Notes: a model not told the origin generated them from the sequence alone. A DNA stretch of 64,000 bases from SKGN01 sp050948865 (GCA_050948865.1 JBMNEQ010000001.1:186001-250000), one strand, 5' to 3'. Shown: positions 54,029 to 63,776, counted from the stretch's first letter. A program made the numbers and translations.

Positions 54029-56122
54029 ATGAAAGACCAAATTTTAAATATTTTAAATGAAAAAAAACAAGCCTTAACAGAAAATGAAATTTTTAATAAA
54101 TTAAATTTAGATTATAATAAAGAAGAACTTAAAGAAAGACTTAACGATTTGGAAAAAGAAGGTTTAATTTATAAAACAAAAAAGGAAAAATTCGTTTCTT
54201 TTGAAAATAGTCATCTAAAAAAGGGTTTTTTAACAATTAATCAAAAAGGAATAGGTTATGTTTTAATGGAAAATGAACCTGATATAAGAATAGATATTTC
54301 TAATTTAAACGGCGCTATTCATGGAGATTTAGTCATGGTTAATATAATTAATCAGGGCATTGGAAGAATTGTAAAAATAATTAAAAGGGAAATTGGAGTT
54401 CTTGTAGGAGAATATTATACTAAAAGAGGAATAGGTTATATAAAATTAGATGATAATAAATATAAACTAGATATAAGAATCGCTTTTGAAGATTCTAATG
54501 GAGCTGTAGATGGACATAAAGTTTTGGTAGAATTGATCAAGGAGATTAATAAAACTACTTATCAAGGCCAAGTTTTAAAAATTATAGGTCATAAAAATGA
54601 TCCTGGCATTGATATTCGTTCGATTATTTATGAATATGGATTTGATGATGCTTTTTCCAATGACGTTTGTCAAGAATTAAAAAATATTCCCCTTTTTGTT
54701 TCTGAAGAGGAAATGAAAAATAGGCGTGATTTACGCCAAGAAAAGATTTTTACGATAGATGGTGATGATGCTAAAGATTTAGATGATGCTATTTCTATTA
54801 AAGAATTAAAGAGTGGTAATTATTTATTAGGGATTCATATTTCTGATGTTGATTATTATTTAAAAGGAAGTTCAGAAATTGATAAAGAAGCCTTAGAAAG
54901 AGGAACAAGTGTTTATTTAGTAAATCAAGTAGTTCCTATGTTACCACCTAAATTATCAAATGGTGTTTGTTCTTTAAATGAAAAGGTTGATCGTTTAACA
55001 ATAACTTGCGAAATGGAAATAGATAAAGAAGGTCAGGTTGTTAATTATGATATTTATGAGAGTGTAATTAATTCTAAAAAAAGAATGACTTATAATGATG
55101 TTAATAATATTTTAGAAAATAATAAAAAAATAGAGGGTTATGAAGAGTTTATTTGGGATTTAAAAATAATGAAAAGATTAGCTTTTGTTTTAAGAGAAGT
55201 TAAAGAAAAAAGAGGATATTTAGATTTTGATCTAGATGAAATGAAAATAATTGTTAATGATGAAGGAAAACCAATTGATGTTTTAAAAGATGAAAGAGGA
55301 ATTGGAGAAAAAATTATTGAAGATTTTATGATTATCGCTAATGAAACGGTGGCTTCTCATATTTTTAATTTAGATTTACCCTTTATTTATAGAATTCATG
55401 AACGACCAAAGGAAGCGAAAATTAATAATTTCTTTGAATTAATTAGTTTATTTGGCTATAGAATTAAAGGAAAAAGAAAGATTTCTCATCCTAAATTTAT
55501 ACAAAGGATTTTAGGGGAACTTAAAAATAAAAAAGAATTTATGATTCTTTCTAATTTACTTTTAAGAAGTATGCAAAAAGCTCGATATGAATCAAAAAAT
55601 CTTGGTCATTATGGTTTGGCTAGTAGATGTTATACTCATTTTACGGCTCCTATTAGAAGATATCCAGATCGAATGGTCCATCGTTTGCTTCGAATGTATC
55701 TATTTAAGAAAGATATTTCTAATAAAAATATAACTTATTTAGAAAAATATTTATTAGAGGTCTCTGAACATTCTTCTTTAAAAGAAAGAAAGGCTATTGA
55801 TTGTGAAAGAGCAGTTTTAGATATGAAAGCTGCTGAATACATGGAAAATCATTTAGGAGAAAAATACTATGGAACTATTGTTAATATCATGAATTTTGGG
55901 ATGTTTGTTCAATTAGATAACTTAATAGAAGGGTTGATAAAAGTTAGTGATATGAAAGATGATTATTATTATTTTGATGAAAAAACATTAAGTTTTATAG
56001 GAAGGCGTTTTAAAAAAAGATATCGTTTAGGAGATAAAATTTTAATTGAAGTAAAAGGTGCTTCTAAAGAGACTAAAAATATTGATTTTAAAATAGCAGA
56101 AAAAAAGATTAAGGGAAAATAA
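54029..56122 (+). CDS. rnr: Ribonuclease R
   Basis: A 3'-5' exoribonuclease of the RNB family that degrades structured RNA and works with tmRNA in non-stop mRNA decay. Order: N-terminal winged helix (QILNILNEKKQALTENEIF), cold-shock domains, the RNB core with FTIDGDDAKDLDDAISI (catalytic Asp cluster), then an S1 domain from about residue 620 (YYGTIVNIMNFGMFVQLDN). The ATG chosen follows AAGAGGA; an in-frame ATG 48 nt upstream lies just past the secG terminator without a site. 697 residues, a little shorter than Bacillus. Confidence 0.95.
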   Translation: MKDQILNILNEKKQALTENEIFNKLNLDYNKEELKERLNDLEKEGLIYKTKKEKFVSFENSHLKKGFLTINQKGIGYVLMENEPDIRIDISNLNGAIHGDLVMVNIINQGIGRIVKIIKREIGVLVGEYYTKRGIGYIKLDDNKYKLDIRIAFEDSNGAVDGHKVLVELIKEINKTTYQGQVLKIIGHKNDPGIDIRSIIYEYGFDDAFSNDVCQELKNIPLFVSEEEMKNRRDLRQEKIFTIDGDDAKDLDDAISIKELKSGNYLLGIHISDVDYYLKGSSEIDKEALERGTSVYLVNQVVPMLPPKLSNGVCSLNEKVDRLTITCEMEIDKEGQVVNYDIYESVINSKKRMTYNDVNNILENNKKIEGYEEFIWDLKIMKRLAFVLREVKEKRGYLDFDLDEMKIIVNDEGKPIDVLKDERGIGEKIIEDFMIIANETVASHIFNLDLPFIYRIHERPKEAKINNFFELISLFGYRIKGKRKISHPKFIQRILGELKNKKEFMILSNLLLRSMQKARYESKNLGHYGLASRCYTHFTAPIRRYPDRMVHRLLRMYLFKKDISNKNITYLEKYLLEVSEHSSLKERKAIDCERAVLDMKAAEYMENHLGEKYYGTIVNIMNFGMFVQLDNLIEGLIKVSDMKDDYYYFDEKTLSFIGRRFKKRYRLGDKILIEVKGASKETKNIDFKIAEKKIKGK

Positions 56123-56124
56123 TT

Positions 56125-57255
56125 ATGGATATAAAATCTTTATTTATTTCAGGAACAATAATTGTTTTGGGTATTATTTGGATGGGTTTATTTAATGTTC
56201 CTGATACATTAGGAAATCCTTATCAAGAAAATGATTTAGATTTAAAAGAAAATCCAATCGAAGAAAGTAATCAATTAAGTTTAGTAATGGTTGGTGATGC
56301 TTTAATTCATGGAAGTCTTTATAAAGAAGCTAAAAGGATTAATGATCAGTATGATTTTGCTTATATTTTTGAGCATTTTAAAGATTATTTTCATCAATAT
56401 GATTTGGCTTTTTATAATCAAGAATCGATAATAGGAGGAAAAGAGTTAGGATTTAGTGCTTATCCTAGGTTTAATACACCAAAAGAATTTGCTGATTTAA
56501 TGGTAGAGATGGGCTTTAATCTTGTTTCTTTAGCTAACAATCATTCTTTTGATAAAGGGGAAAAAGGATTATTAAATTCTAATAAATATTGGAAGGATCA
56601 ACCGGTTTTAGCAGCTGGAACTTATTCTTCTGTAGAAGAAAGAGGAATGCCACGGGTAAAAATGATGAATAATATTTCTTATTCATTATTGTCTTATACT
56701 GTTCCTACTAATGGTCTAAGTGCTCCAAAAGGTAAAGAATATTTAGTAAATGTTTTTAACTATGATTTAGTAGCTAAAGATATAGAGAAAGTGCGGGATA
56801 AAGTAGATCTTTTAATTGTTTCTATGCATTGGGGGGTGGAATATGTTAATTATCCTAATTTAGAACAAAAGAAAATTGCTGAATTTTTAGCTTCTAAAGG
56901 AGTAGATATTGTGATTGGCCATCACCCTCATGTTTTGCAACCAATAGAAATAATTGATGGAACTTTAATTTTTTATTCTCTGGGAAACTTTGTTTCTGCT
57001 CAAAATACAAATGATCGTTTAACAGGTATGATTGCTTCTTTAAATATTAAAAAGGAAAATAATCGTCTTAATTTTAGCGATTTAGAAGTAAGACTTATTT
57101 ATACATATCACAGAAATTTTAAAAATTTTAAACTTTATCCTTATGAAAAATTAAATTATCAATTGTTTTTTGATTATGAAAACTTTTATTTAAAATATAA
57201 AAATATATTAACTAGTTTAAACAACGAAGTGTTTGTTTTTAGTTTAGATGGGTAG
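56125..57255 (+). CDS. CapA/PgsA-like metallophosphatase-fold protein
   Basis: Membrane-anchored extracellular protein with a calcineurin-like fold; family members take part in poly-gamma-glutamate synthesis. One N-terminal segment (6-24). Motifs: MVGDALIHGS, YNQESIIGG, SLANNHSFDKG, SMHWGVEY, VIGHHPHVLQP and YSLGNFV. 376 residues. It follows rnr by 2 nt and precedes smpB, with no capB or capC nearby. So its real substrate is unknown. Confidence 0.87.
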   Translation: MDIKSLFISGTIIVLGIIWMGLFNVPDTLGNPYQENDLDLKENPIEESNQLSLVMVGDALIHGSLYKEAKRINDQYDFAYIFEHFKDYFHQYDLAFYNQESIIGGKELGFSAYPRFNTPKEFADLMVEMGFNLVSLANNHSFDKGEKGLLNSNKYWKDQPVLAAGTYSSVEERGMPRVKMMNNISYSLLSYTVPTNGLSAPKGKEYLVNVFNYDLVAKDIEKVRDKVDLLIVSMHWGVEYVNYPNLEQKKIAEFLASKGVDIVIGHHPHVLQPIEIIDGTLIFYSLGNFVSAQNTNDRLTGMIASLNIKKENNRLNFSDLEVRLIYTYHRNFKNFKLYPYEKLNYQLFFDYENFYLKYKNILTSLNNEVFVFSLDG

Positions 57256-57263
57256 GTGATTTT

Positions 57264-57698
57264 ATGGAAATTAAAAATCGTCGTGTTTATTATGATTATT
57301 CTATAGAAGAAACATACGAGGCGGGTATGGTTTTAAAAGGAACAGAAATAAAATCAATTAGAAAAGGGAGTGTTGATTTAAGAGATAGTTATATACACAT
57401 AAAAAAACAAGAAGCATTTATTATTAATATGTATATAGCAAAATATGAAGAAGGAAATCAATTTAATGAAGAAGAAAGAAGAACTAGAAAGTTGTTGCTA
57501 AAAAAAACTGAAATAAGAAAATTAGAAGAAAAAACTAATGTGGAGGGTTATACTTTAGTTCCGATTAAAATATATTTTAAAAATAGAAGGGCTAAAGTTT
57601 TAATTGGAGTAGCTCTTGGTAAAAAGACATATGATAAAAGAGAAGTTATAAAGCAAAGGGATTTAGCTAGAGAAGCAAGGAAGGAAGCTAAATTATAA
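57264..57698 (+). CDS. smpB: SsrA-binding protein SmpB
   Basis: Carries tmRNA to stalled ribosomes. NRRVYYDYSIEETYEAGMVL, KGTEIKSIRKGSVDLRDSY and a C-terminal basic tail (KRDLAREARKEAKL-like: QRDLAREARKEAKL) are diagnostic. 144 residues. Its RNA partner lies 48 bp downstream. The ribosome-binding site is GGTAGGTGAT. Confidence 0.97.
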   Translation: MEIKNRRVYYDYSIEETYEAGMVLKGTEIKSIRKGSVDLRDSYIHIKKQEAFIINMYIAKYEEGNQFNEEERRTRKLLLKKTEIRKLEEKTNVEGYTLVPIKIYFKNRRAKVLIGVALGKKTYDKREVIKQRDLAREARKEAKL

Positions 57699-57706
57699 CT
57701 ATTTAT

Positions 57707-57735
57707 TTTACATATTATGTTTAATATGTTATAAT
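57707..57735 (+). promoter_or_regulatory. Promoter of tmRNA
   Basis: TTTACA, a 17-bp spacer, TATAAT, 11 bp before the RNA 5' end. Confidence 0.85.
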
Positions 57736-57746
57736 TTTTCACGTAT

Positions 57747-58109
57747 GGGGCTGTTTGGTTTCGACGGGATTTATAAGATTTAAATAGCAAGTCGTCGACA
57801 GACGTTAAATGTAACCATTTCAAATTAAATGGAATGAAAAATTTATTTTCTGCTACACCAGTAGCAGTTGCTGCTTAATTAATTAGGAGCAAATTTCTTT
57901 ATTACTTTTCTCATGAGTAATAATAGAAATTTCTTAAAGTGAGATATATTCTTGTTTTGGTTTGAGGAACAAGAAAGAATTTTATCAAACTAATTAGTAA
58001 TTATTTTGTTAATTGGATAATTATTAATGAAAGGACAATTAACTAAACTTGTAGAATTTTAAATATTTATATTTTTCGGACATGGGTTCAATTCCCATCA
58101 GCTCCACCA
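57747..58109 (+). ncRNA. ssrA: Transfer-messenger RNA
   Basis: Rescues stalled ribosomes and tags the product for proteolysis. The 5' end GGGGCTGTTTGGTTTCGACGG and the 3' end with TTCAATTCC and CAGCTCCACCA form the Ala-tRNA-like acceptor, with the G-U third pair. The tag ORF reads GMKNLFSATPVAVAA with its TAA at 57876-57878. The first tag codon is inferred as GGA at 57831. Encoded next to smpB. CCA is encoded. Confidence 0.96.
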
Positions 58110-58157
58110 AATATAAAGAAAGAATTTTAAAGTTATTTAAGAATATAGATTTAAATT

Positions 58158-58198
58158 ACAAGATATTAAAAAAAGTGTTTTTTAATATCTTTTTTTAA
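58158..58198. terminator. Bidirectional terminator between tmRNA and fic
   Basis: AGATATTAAAAAA-AGTG-TTTTTTAATATCT, a long perfect stem with A/T runs on both sides. It includes the fic stop codon. Confidence 0.85.
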
Positions 58199-59332
58199 CT
58201 CTAGTTTTTTAATAATGTGTTTTTCATCATTTATTAAATCTTCATTTAATTCATAAAAATGATTTTGTTTATTATCAAACATGATTTTGTTTGTTTTTTC
58301 TTTTAATAATAAGATTCTTTTTTCAATTAAACTAGATAACATAATTTCATATATTGTTTTCATTTTTTCTTTTTTATTAAATCTATTATAAAAGGCTTTA
58401 AAGCCTAATAAGGTATTAACCTTGTTTTCCATAATATATTGAAGGGTTTGTTTTTCTATATAAGTTAATTTATCATTACTATTTTTATCAAGTTGAGCAA
58501 TAACATATTCTTTTTCAATTTCTTTTTGTACGTTTTCTAGCATATAAGTAAGAAAAAAGTTAATATTGCTAAATTGTTTTACTTCCCTAATGGTTTTATA
58601 GTATTTATTTTTTTTATAAGGAATAGAACGATTAAAAATTGTAAAAGGATAACTTTTATTTTTAATTAAGTACCATAAACTTAAGGTTCGAGCTGTTCTT
58701 CCATTAATATCATAATAAGGGTGAACATAAACGAAATAATAATGAATAATTTGTGATTTTATATAGTGATCAGTTTTTGATGAGAAATTATTATTAGAAT
58801 TTATATAAGATAATAATTCTTCTATATAAGAAGGAATTAATTTAGGACAAACTCCTTTATCTGGTTCAATATCTAATCTTTCAGAGAAAAAAATATAAAC
58901 ATCTTTTTGTCTATAGTTTTTATGATCTTCTAATTGTTCATTTTCTTTTAATAAATTATTTGATAAAATATGATAAAGTTGTTGCAAACTTTGTTTATTA
59001 ATTTGTTTTTTATTTAAAATGTATTTATAACCTTGAACTAAATTTCGTATTCTTTGATAATCTTCTTTTAATTTATTTTTCTTTTGTTGGGGATGATTAA
59101 TTATATTAAGAATATTTTCAATATTATCTTTATATCCTTCAATGCTGTTATTATATTTTATTTCATAAGGAAAAAGAATTTTTTTAGTAAAATCAAGGGA
59201 ATGAATAAAATCTATTTTTGATAAAAAGAGTTCAGTTTCTTCACAAATTCTTTTAATTTTATCTTTATTATAAAATAATTCTCTTTTATCTTCTGTTTTT
59301 AGAGGAACTCTTTTTTTATTAAAATAATCCAT
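58166..59332 (-). CDS. Fic-domain protein (predicted AMP-transferase)
   Basis: Fic enzymes transfer AMP or related groups to protein hydroxyls. The catalytic motif is HPYYDINGRTAR (204-215); Ile replaces the usual Gly before Asn, while His, Asp, Asn and both Arg are kept. The N-terminal NNSIEG (61-66) fits the inhibitory-helix position of class II Fic proteins (SxxxEG-like, with Asn for Ser). A C-terminal winged-helix-like region follows. 388 residues. No antitoxin gene is adjacent. It is the only minus-strand gene in the right half of the window, inserted between ssrA and rpsL, and may be a later arrival. Confidence 0.85.
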   Translation of the reverse strand: MDYFNKKRVPLKTEDKRELFYNKDKIKRICEETELFLSKIDFIHSLDFTKKILFPYEIKYNNSIEGYKDNIENILNIINHPQQKKNKLKEDYQRIRNLVQGYKYILNKKQINKQSLQQLYHILSNNLLKENEQLEDHKNYRQKDVYIFFSERLDIEPDKGVCPKLIPSYIEELLSYINSNNNFSSKTDHYIKSQIIHYYFVYVHPYYDINGRTARTLSLWYLIKNKSYPFTIFNRSIPYKKNKYYKTIREVKQFSNINFFLTYMLENVQKEIEKEYVIAQLDKNSNDKLTYIEKQTLQYIMENKVNTLLGFKAFYNRFNKKEKMKTIYEIMLSSLIEKRILLLKEKTNKIMFDNKQNHFYELNEDLINDEKHIIKKLELKKDIKKHFF

Positions 59333-59401
59333 TCAATTACCTCCATTTTGTGGGAATATAATAACATAGTGCTGATTTAAAGTAAAATTGTATTTTTTTG
59401 G

Positions 59402-59431
59402 TTGACATGAATATACTAAAAGTGATATATT
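59402..59431 (+). promoter_or_regulatory. Promoter of the str operon
   Basis: TTGACA, an 18-bp spacer, TATATT preceded by TGA (extended -10). Confidence 0.8.
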
Positions 59432-59451
59432 AGAGAAGCTTTAAAAATGTT

Positions 59452-59471
59452 GGTTTTGCTTTGGCAAAACT
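59452..59471 (+). promoter_or_regulatory. Leader hairpin before rpsL
   Basis: GTTTTGC-TTTG-GCAAAAC, a perfect 7-bp stem in the 5' leader, followed by A/T but no T-run. Possibly a ribosomal-protein binding site or attenuator. Confidence 0.45.
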
Positions 59472-59529
59472 TTAATTTAAAAATAAAAAGAAACACTAGG
59501 GAATGTGGAAAAGAAAGGAGGTATAATAT

Positions 59530-59940
59530 ATGCCTACAATTAATCAATTATTAAAAAAGAAAAGAAAAAGTAAAATAAAGAAAAGTAAATCGCCTGTTTT
59601 AGGAGTTTCTTTAAATACAATTAAAAGAAAAGCAATTAAATTAAATTCCCCTCATAAAAGAGGAGTTTGTACACGTGTAGGAACAATGACTCCAAAAAAA
59701 CCAAATTCTGCTTTAAGAAAATATGCCAGGATAAGGTTAAGTAATGGTTTAGAAGTTACAGCTTCTATTCCAGGGGAAGGCCATAATTTACAAGAACATA
59801 GTGTGGTTTTAATTAGAGGCGGACGGGTTAAAGATTTAATTGGTGTTCGTTATCATGTTGTTCGGGGAACTTTAGATACAGCTGGGGTTCAAGATCGTAA
59901 ACAAGGGCGTTCAAAATATGGTACTAAAAAATCTAGTTAA
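59530..59940 (+). CDS. rpsL: 30S ribosomal protein S12
   Basis: Sits at the decoding centre. Streptomycin-related positions: TPKKPNSALRK keeps the Lys of the sensitive form. The second loop reads GGRVKDLIGVRYH, where nearly all bacteria have KDLPG. That Pro is a known site of streptomycin-resistance or dependence changes in E. coli. 136 residues. A GAAAGGAGG ribosome-binding site precedes the ATG. Confidence 0.97.
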   Translation: MPTINQLLKKKRKSKIKKSKSPVLGVSLNTIKRKAIKLNSPHKRGVCTRVGTMTPKKPNSALRKYARIRLSNGLEVTASIPGEGHNLQEHSVVLIRGGRVKDLIGVRYHVVRGTLDTAGVQDRKQGRSKYGTKKSS

Positions 59941-59966
59941 ATAAAAATAGAAATGGAGGCGTTTAT

Positions 59967-60434
59967 ATGCGAAAAAAAAGAGCAATAAAGCGGGATGTTG
60001 CACCTGATCCTATATATAATTCTAAAGAAATAACTAAATTAATTAATCAAATAATGTTAAGTGGGAAAAAGGGTCCTGCGCAAAAAATTTTATATGATGC
60101 GTTTGAAATAATTAAAGAAAAAACTAAACAAGAACCGCTGGAAATATATGAAAAGGCAATGAAAAATATTAATCCTATTTTAGAAGTAAAATCACGTCGT
60201 GTTGGTGGGGCTAATTATCAAGTCCCAATGGAAGTAGCTGAGGATCGTTCTAAAGCTTTAGGAAGGCGTTGGTTAATTCAAAATTCAAGAGAAAGACATG
60301 AAAAATCAATGACAGAAAGGCTTGCAAACGAAATAATTGATGCTTTTAATAGTACTGGTGGTTCTGTTAAGAAGCGTGAAGATGTTCATAAAGCAGCTGA
60401 AGCTAATAAGGCTTTTGCTCATTATCGTTGGTAA
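59967..60434 (+). CDS. rpsG: 30S ribosomal protein S7
   Basis: Nucleates assembly of the 30S head. RKKRAIKRDVAPDPIYNSK, EVKSRRVGGANYQVPMEV and EANKAFAHYRW at the end are diagnostic. 155 residues. ATGGAGG site; second gene of the str operon. Confidence 0.97.
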   Translation: MRKKRAIKRDVAPDPIYNSKEITKLINQIMLSGKKGPAQKILYDAFEIIKEKTKQEPLEIYEKAMKNINPILEVKSRRVGGANYQVPMEVAEDRSKALGRRWLIQNSRERHEKSMTERLANEIIDAFNSTGGSVKKREDVHKAAEANKAFAHYRW

Positions 60435-60452
60435 AAGAAAGGAGTGTAGCGA

Positions 60453-62522
60453 ATGGCTAGAGATTATACATTAGAAAATACCCGTAATTTTGGAATTATG
60501 GCTCATATTGATGCTGGGAAAACTACATGCACTGAACGGATCCTCTTTCATACAGGAAAGATTCATAAAATGGGTGAAACTCATGATGGTGAATCACAAA
60601 TGGATTGGATGGAACAAGAGCAAGAACGTGGTATAACCATTACATCAGCAGCTACTACTGCTTTTTGGAGGAATTTTCGGTTAAATATTATCGATACACC
60701 AGGTCATGTTGATTTTACAGCTGAAGTTACTAGATCTTTAAGAGTTTTAGATGGAGCAGTGGCTTTAATTGATGCAGAAGCGGGAGTTGAACCACAAACA
60801 GAAACAGTTTGGCGTCAAGCTACAGAACGTAATGTTCCAAGAATTATTTTTGCGAATAAAATGGATAAAATGGGGGCTGATTTTTCTTATAGTTTAGAAA
60901 GTATAAAAAATAGATTAGGAATTAATGCTAAGGCTGTGCAATGGCCAATTGGTTCTGAGAAGGATTTTAATGGTATAATTGATATCATAAATATGAAGGC
61001 TTATGAATATGATGGGAAGCAAGAAGAAAATGCCAAGGAAATAGATATTCCTTCTAATTTATTAGAGATTGTAAAAACAAAAAGGGAAGAATTAATTGAA
61101 GCAGTAGCAGAATATGATGATGAATTAATGGAGAAGTATTTAGAAAATGAAGAACCATCTTCAACATTGATTAAAAAAGCAATCCGTAAGGGAGTATTAG
61201 CGGTAGAATTTTTCCCGGTTTTATGTGGAACAGCTTTAGGTAATATTGGAATAAAATTATTATTAGATGCTATTATTGATTATTTTCCTTCACCATTAGA
61301 TGTAGAATCAATTATATGCACTGATTTAAATGGGAATGAAATAAAAAGATATCCCTCTGATGATGAACCTTTTACAGCTTTAACCTTTAAAATAATGACT
61401 GATCCTTTTGTTGGAAGGTTAGCCTTTTTTAGAGTTTATTCAGGGAAGTTATCTAGTGGTTCTTATATTTTAAATGCTAATAAGAATAGTAAAGAAAGAA
61501 TTGGAAGATTATTAAAAATGCATGCTAATCACCGAGAAGAGATAAAAGAAGTTTATGCTGGAGAAATTGCTGCAGTTGTGGGTTTAAAAAATACTGCAAC
61601 AGGGGATACCTTATGTGAGGAAAAACATCCTGTTTTATTAGAACCTCCTGTTTTTTCTGAAACTGTAATTTCTATAGCAGTAGAACCAAAAACTAAAGCT
61701 GATCAGGAAAAAATGGGAATTGCTTTAGGTAAATTAATGGAAGAAGATCCAACTTTTTTAGCACAGACTGATAAAGAAACAGGGCAAACTGTTATCTCAG
61801 GGATGGGAGAACTTCATTTAGAAGTTTTAGTTGATCGAATGCGAAGGGAATTTAAAGTGGAAGTAACAACAGGAAAACCTCAAGTTGCTTATAGAGAAAC
61901 GATTAAAAAATCAGCCGAATGTGAAGGAAAATATATTAAACAATCTGGAGGACGTGGTCAATATGGTCATGTTTGGATTAAATTTGAACCAAATCCTGAT
62001 AAGGGCTATGAATTTGTTGATTCGATTGTGGGAGGGATAGTTCCAAGAGAATATATTCCAGTAGTAGATAAAGGAATTCAAGAAGCTATGAAAACTGGTG
62101 TTTTAGCGGGTTATCCGATGGTTGATTTAAAGGCTACTTTATATGATGGATCTTATCATGATGTGGATTCTTCAGAAATGGCTTTTAAAATTGCAGCGAG
62201 TATGGCTTTAAAAGAAATTAAAAGTAAATGTGAACCGGTTTTATTAGAACCGATTATGAAATTAACTGTTACTACACCAGAAGAATATTTTGGTAATGTT
62301 TTAGGAGATATTACTGCTAGAAGAGGGAAACCTTTAGGTCAAGAAAACAGAGGTAACGCTGTTAATTTGACAGCTTTAGTTCCATTGGCAGAAATGTTTG
62401 GATATGCTACTAGTTTGCGTTCTAACACTCAAGGTCGGGCAACCTTTCAAATGTTTCCTGATCATTATGAAGAGGTTCCAAAAGGTATTTCTGAAGGAAT
62501 AATTCTTAAAAATGGAGCCTAA
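60453..62522 (+). CDS. fusA: Elongation factor G
   Basis: The translocase GTPase. G1 AHIDAGKTTCTERIL, switch region RGITITSAATT, DTPGHVDFT (G3), NKMDKMGAD (G4). Domain IV tip SGGRGQYGHVWI. 689 residues. GAAAGGAGTG site 18 nt after rpsG. Confidence 0.98.
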   Translation: MARDYTLENTRNFGIMAHIDAGKTTCTERILFHTGKIHKMGETHDGESQMDWMEQEQERGITITSAATTAFWRNFRLNIIDTPGHVDFTAEVTRSLRVLDGAVALIDAEAGVEPQTETVWRQATERNVPRIIFANKMDKMGADFSYSLESIKNRLGINAKAVQWPIGSEKDFNGIIDIINMKAYEYDGKQEENAKEIDIPSNLLEIVKTKREELIEAVAEYDDELMEKYLENEEPSSTLIKKAIRKGVLAVEFFPVLCGTALGNIGIKLLLDAIIDYFPSPLDVESIICTDLNGNEIKRYPSDDEPFTALTFKIMTDPFVGRLAFFRVYSGKLSSGSYILNANKNSKERIGRLLKMHANHREEIKEVYAGEIAAVVGLKNTATGDTLCEEKHPVLLEPPVFSETVISIAVEPKTKADQEKMGIALGKLMEEDPTFLAQTDKETGQTVISGMGELHLEVLVDRMRREFKVEVTTGKPQVAYRETIKKSAECEGKYIKQSGGRGQYGHVWIKFEPNPDKGYEFVDSIVGGIVPREYIPVVDKGIQEAMKTGVLAGYPMVDLKATLYDGSYHDVDSSEMAFKIAASMALKEIKSKCEPVLLEPIMKLTVTTPEEYFGNVLGDITARRGKPLGQENRGNAVNLTALVPLAEMFGYATSLRSNTQGRATFQMFPDHYEEVPKGISEGIILKNGA

Positions 62523-62535
62523 TTACGAATAACAC

Positions 62536-62564
62536 TTGAAATTTTTTCAAGTATTAGATAAAAT
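62536..62564 (+). promoter_or_regulatory. Promoter candidate before tuf
   Basis: TTGAAA, a 17-bp spacer, TAAAAT. The same stretch holds the inverted repeat ACTTGAA/TTCAAGT, which could slow read-through from fusA. Confidence 0.6.
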
Positions 62565-62591
62565 ATAATATATATAAAAGGAGGAAAAAAG

Positions 62592-63776
62592 ATGGCAAAA
62601 GAAAAATTTGATCGTTCAAAACCCCATGTTAATGTGGGAACAATTGGACACGTTGATCATGGTAAAACAACTTTAACTGCAGCAATTACTTCGGTTTTAG
62701 CAAAGCAAGGGAAAGCTGATTTTTCAGATTATGAATCAATTGACGGTGCGCCAGAGGAAAAAGAACGTGGTATCACTATAAATACTGCTCATGTGGAGTA
62801 TGAAACTGAAGAGCGTCATTATGCACACGTTGATTGTCCTGGGCATGCTGATTATGTAAAAAATATGATTACGGGAGCAGCACAAATGGATGGAGCTATT
62901 TTAGTTATAGCAGCAACTGATGGACCAATGGCTCAAACACGTGAACATATTTTATTAGCTCGTCAAGTGGGCATTCCTAAAATCGTTGTTTTTTTGAACA
63001 AATGTGATATGGTTGACGATGAAGAGTTATTAGAATTAGTGGAAATGGAGGTTCGTGAATTACTATCTTCTTATGAATATGATGGAGATAATACTCCTAT
63101 TATTCGCGGTTCAGCATTGAAAGTTTTAGAAGGAGATGCTGATGCTGAAAAGGCAATTATGGAATTAATGGATGCTGTTGATAGCTATATTCCAACTCCA
63201 GTAAGAGATATTGAAAAACCATTTTTAATGTCAATTGAAGATGTTTTTACTATCACTGGTCGTGGAACTGTTGTTACAGGTCGTGTCGAAAGAGGAAAAT
63301 TATTTTTAAACGATGAAGTGGAAATCGTAGGTTTAAGAAAAACTAAAAAAACAGTTGTTACAGGAATAGAAATGTTTCGTAAACAACTAGAACATGCTGA
63401 AGCTGGAGATAATGCTGGAGTTTTACTTCGCGGAATTGTAAGAGAAGATGTGGAAAGAGGACAAATTTTAGCTAAACCAGGAACAGTTACTCCTCATACT
63501 AAGTTTGAAGCACAGGTCTATGTTCTTAGTAAAGAAGAAGGCGGAAGACATACTCCATTCTTTTCTAACTATCGTCCTCAATTCTATTTTAGAACTACAG
63601 ATGTAACAGGGATTGTGGAATTACCTGAAGGTGTGGAAATGGTTATGCCAGGTGATGATGTTACTATGAACGTTGAATTAACTAAACCGATTGCAGTTGA
63701 AAATGGAACTAAATTTTCTGTCCGTGAAGGTGGAAGAACCGTTGGTGCTGGGGTAGTTAGCAAAATTATAAAATAA
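62592..63776 (+). CDS. tuf: Elongation factor Tu
   Basis: Brings aminoacyl-tRNA to the ribosome. GHVDHGKTTLTAAI (G1), DCPGHADYVKNMITGAAQMD (G3), NKCDMVDD (G4), then domains 2 and 3. 394 residues. An AAAGGAGG ribosome-binding site, and less AT-rich codons than its neighbours, as expected for a highly expressed gene. Confidence 0.98.
   Translation: MAKEKFDRSKPHVNVGTIGHVDHGKTTLTAAITSVLAKQGKADFSDYESIDGAPEEKERGITINTAHVEYETEERHYAHVDCPGHADYVKNMITGAAQMDGAILVIAATDGPMAQTREHILLARQVGIPKIVVFLNKCDMVDDEELLELVEMEVRELLSSYEYDGDNTPIIRGSALKVLEGDADAEKAIMELMDAVDSYIPTPVRDIEKPFLMSIEDVFTITGRGTVVTGRVERGKLFLNDEVEIVGLRKTKKTVVTGIEMFRKQLEHAEAGDNAGVLLRGIVREDVERGQILAKPGTVTPHTKFEAQVYVLSKEEGGRHTPFFSNYRPQFYFRTTDVTGIVELPEGVEMVMPGDDVTMNVELTKPIAVENGTKFSVREGGRTVGAGVVSKIIK

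Noticed and set aside
62938..62954. CACGTG in tuf (also in rplJ near 44775 and rpsL near 59673) as further parS sites
   Set aside because: Only the six-base core matches; the outer bases of TGTTNCACGTGAAACA are lost and all lie in conserved coding sequence.
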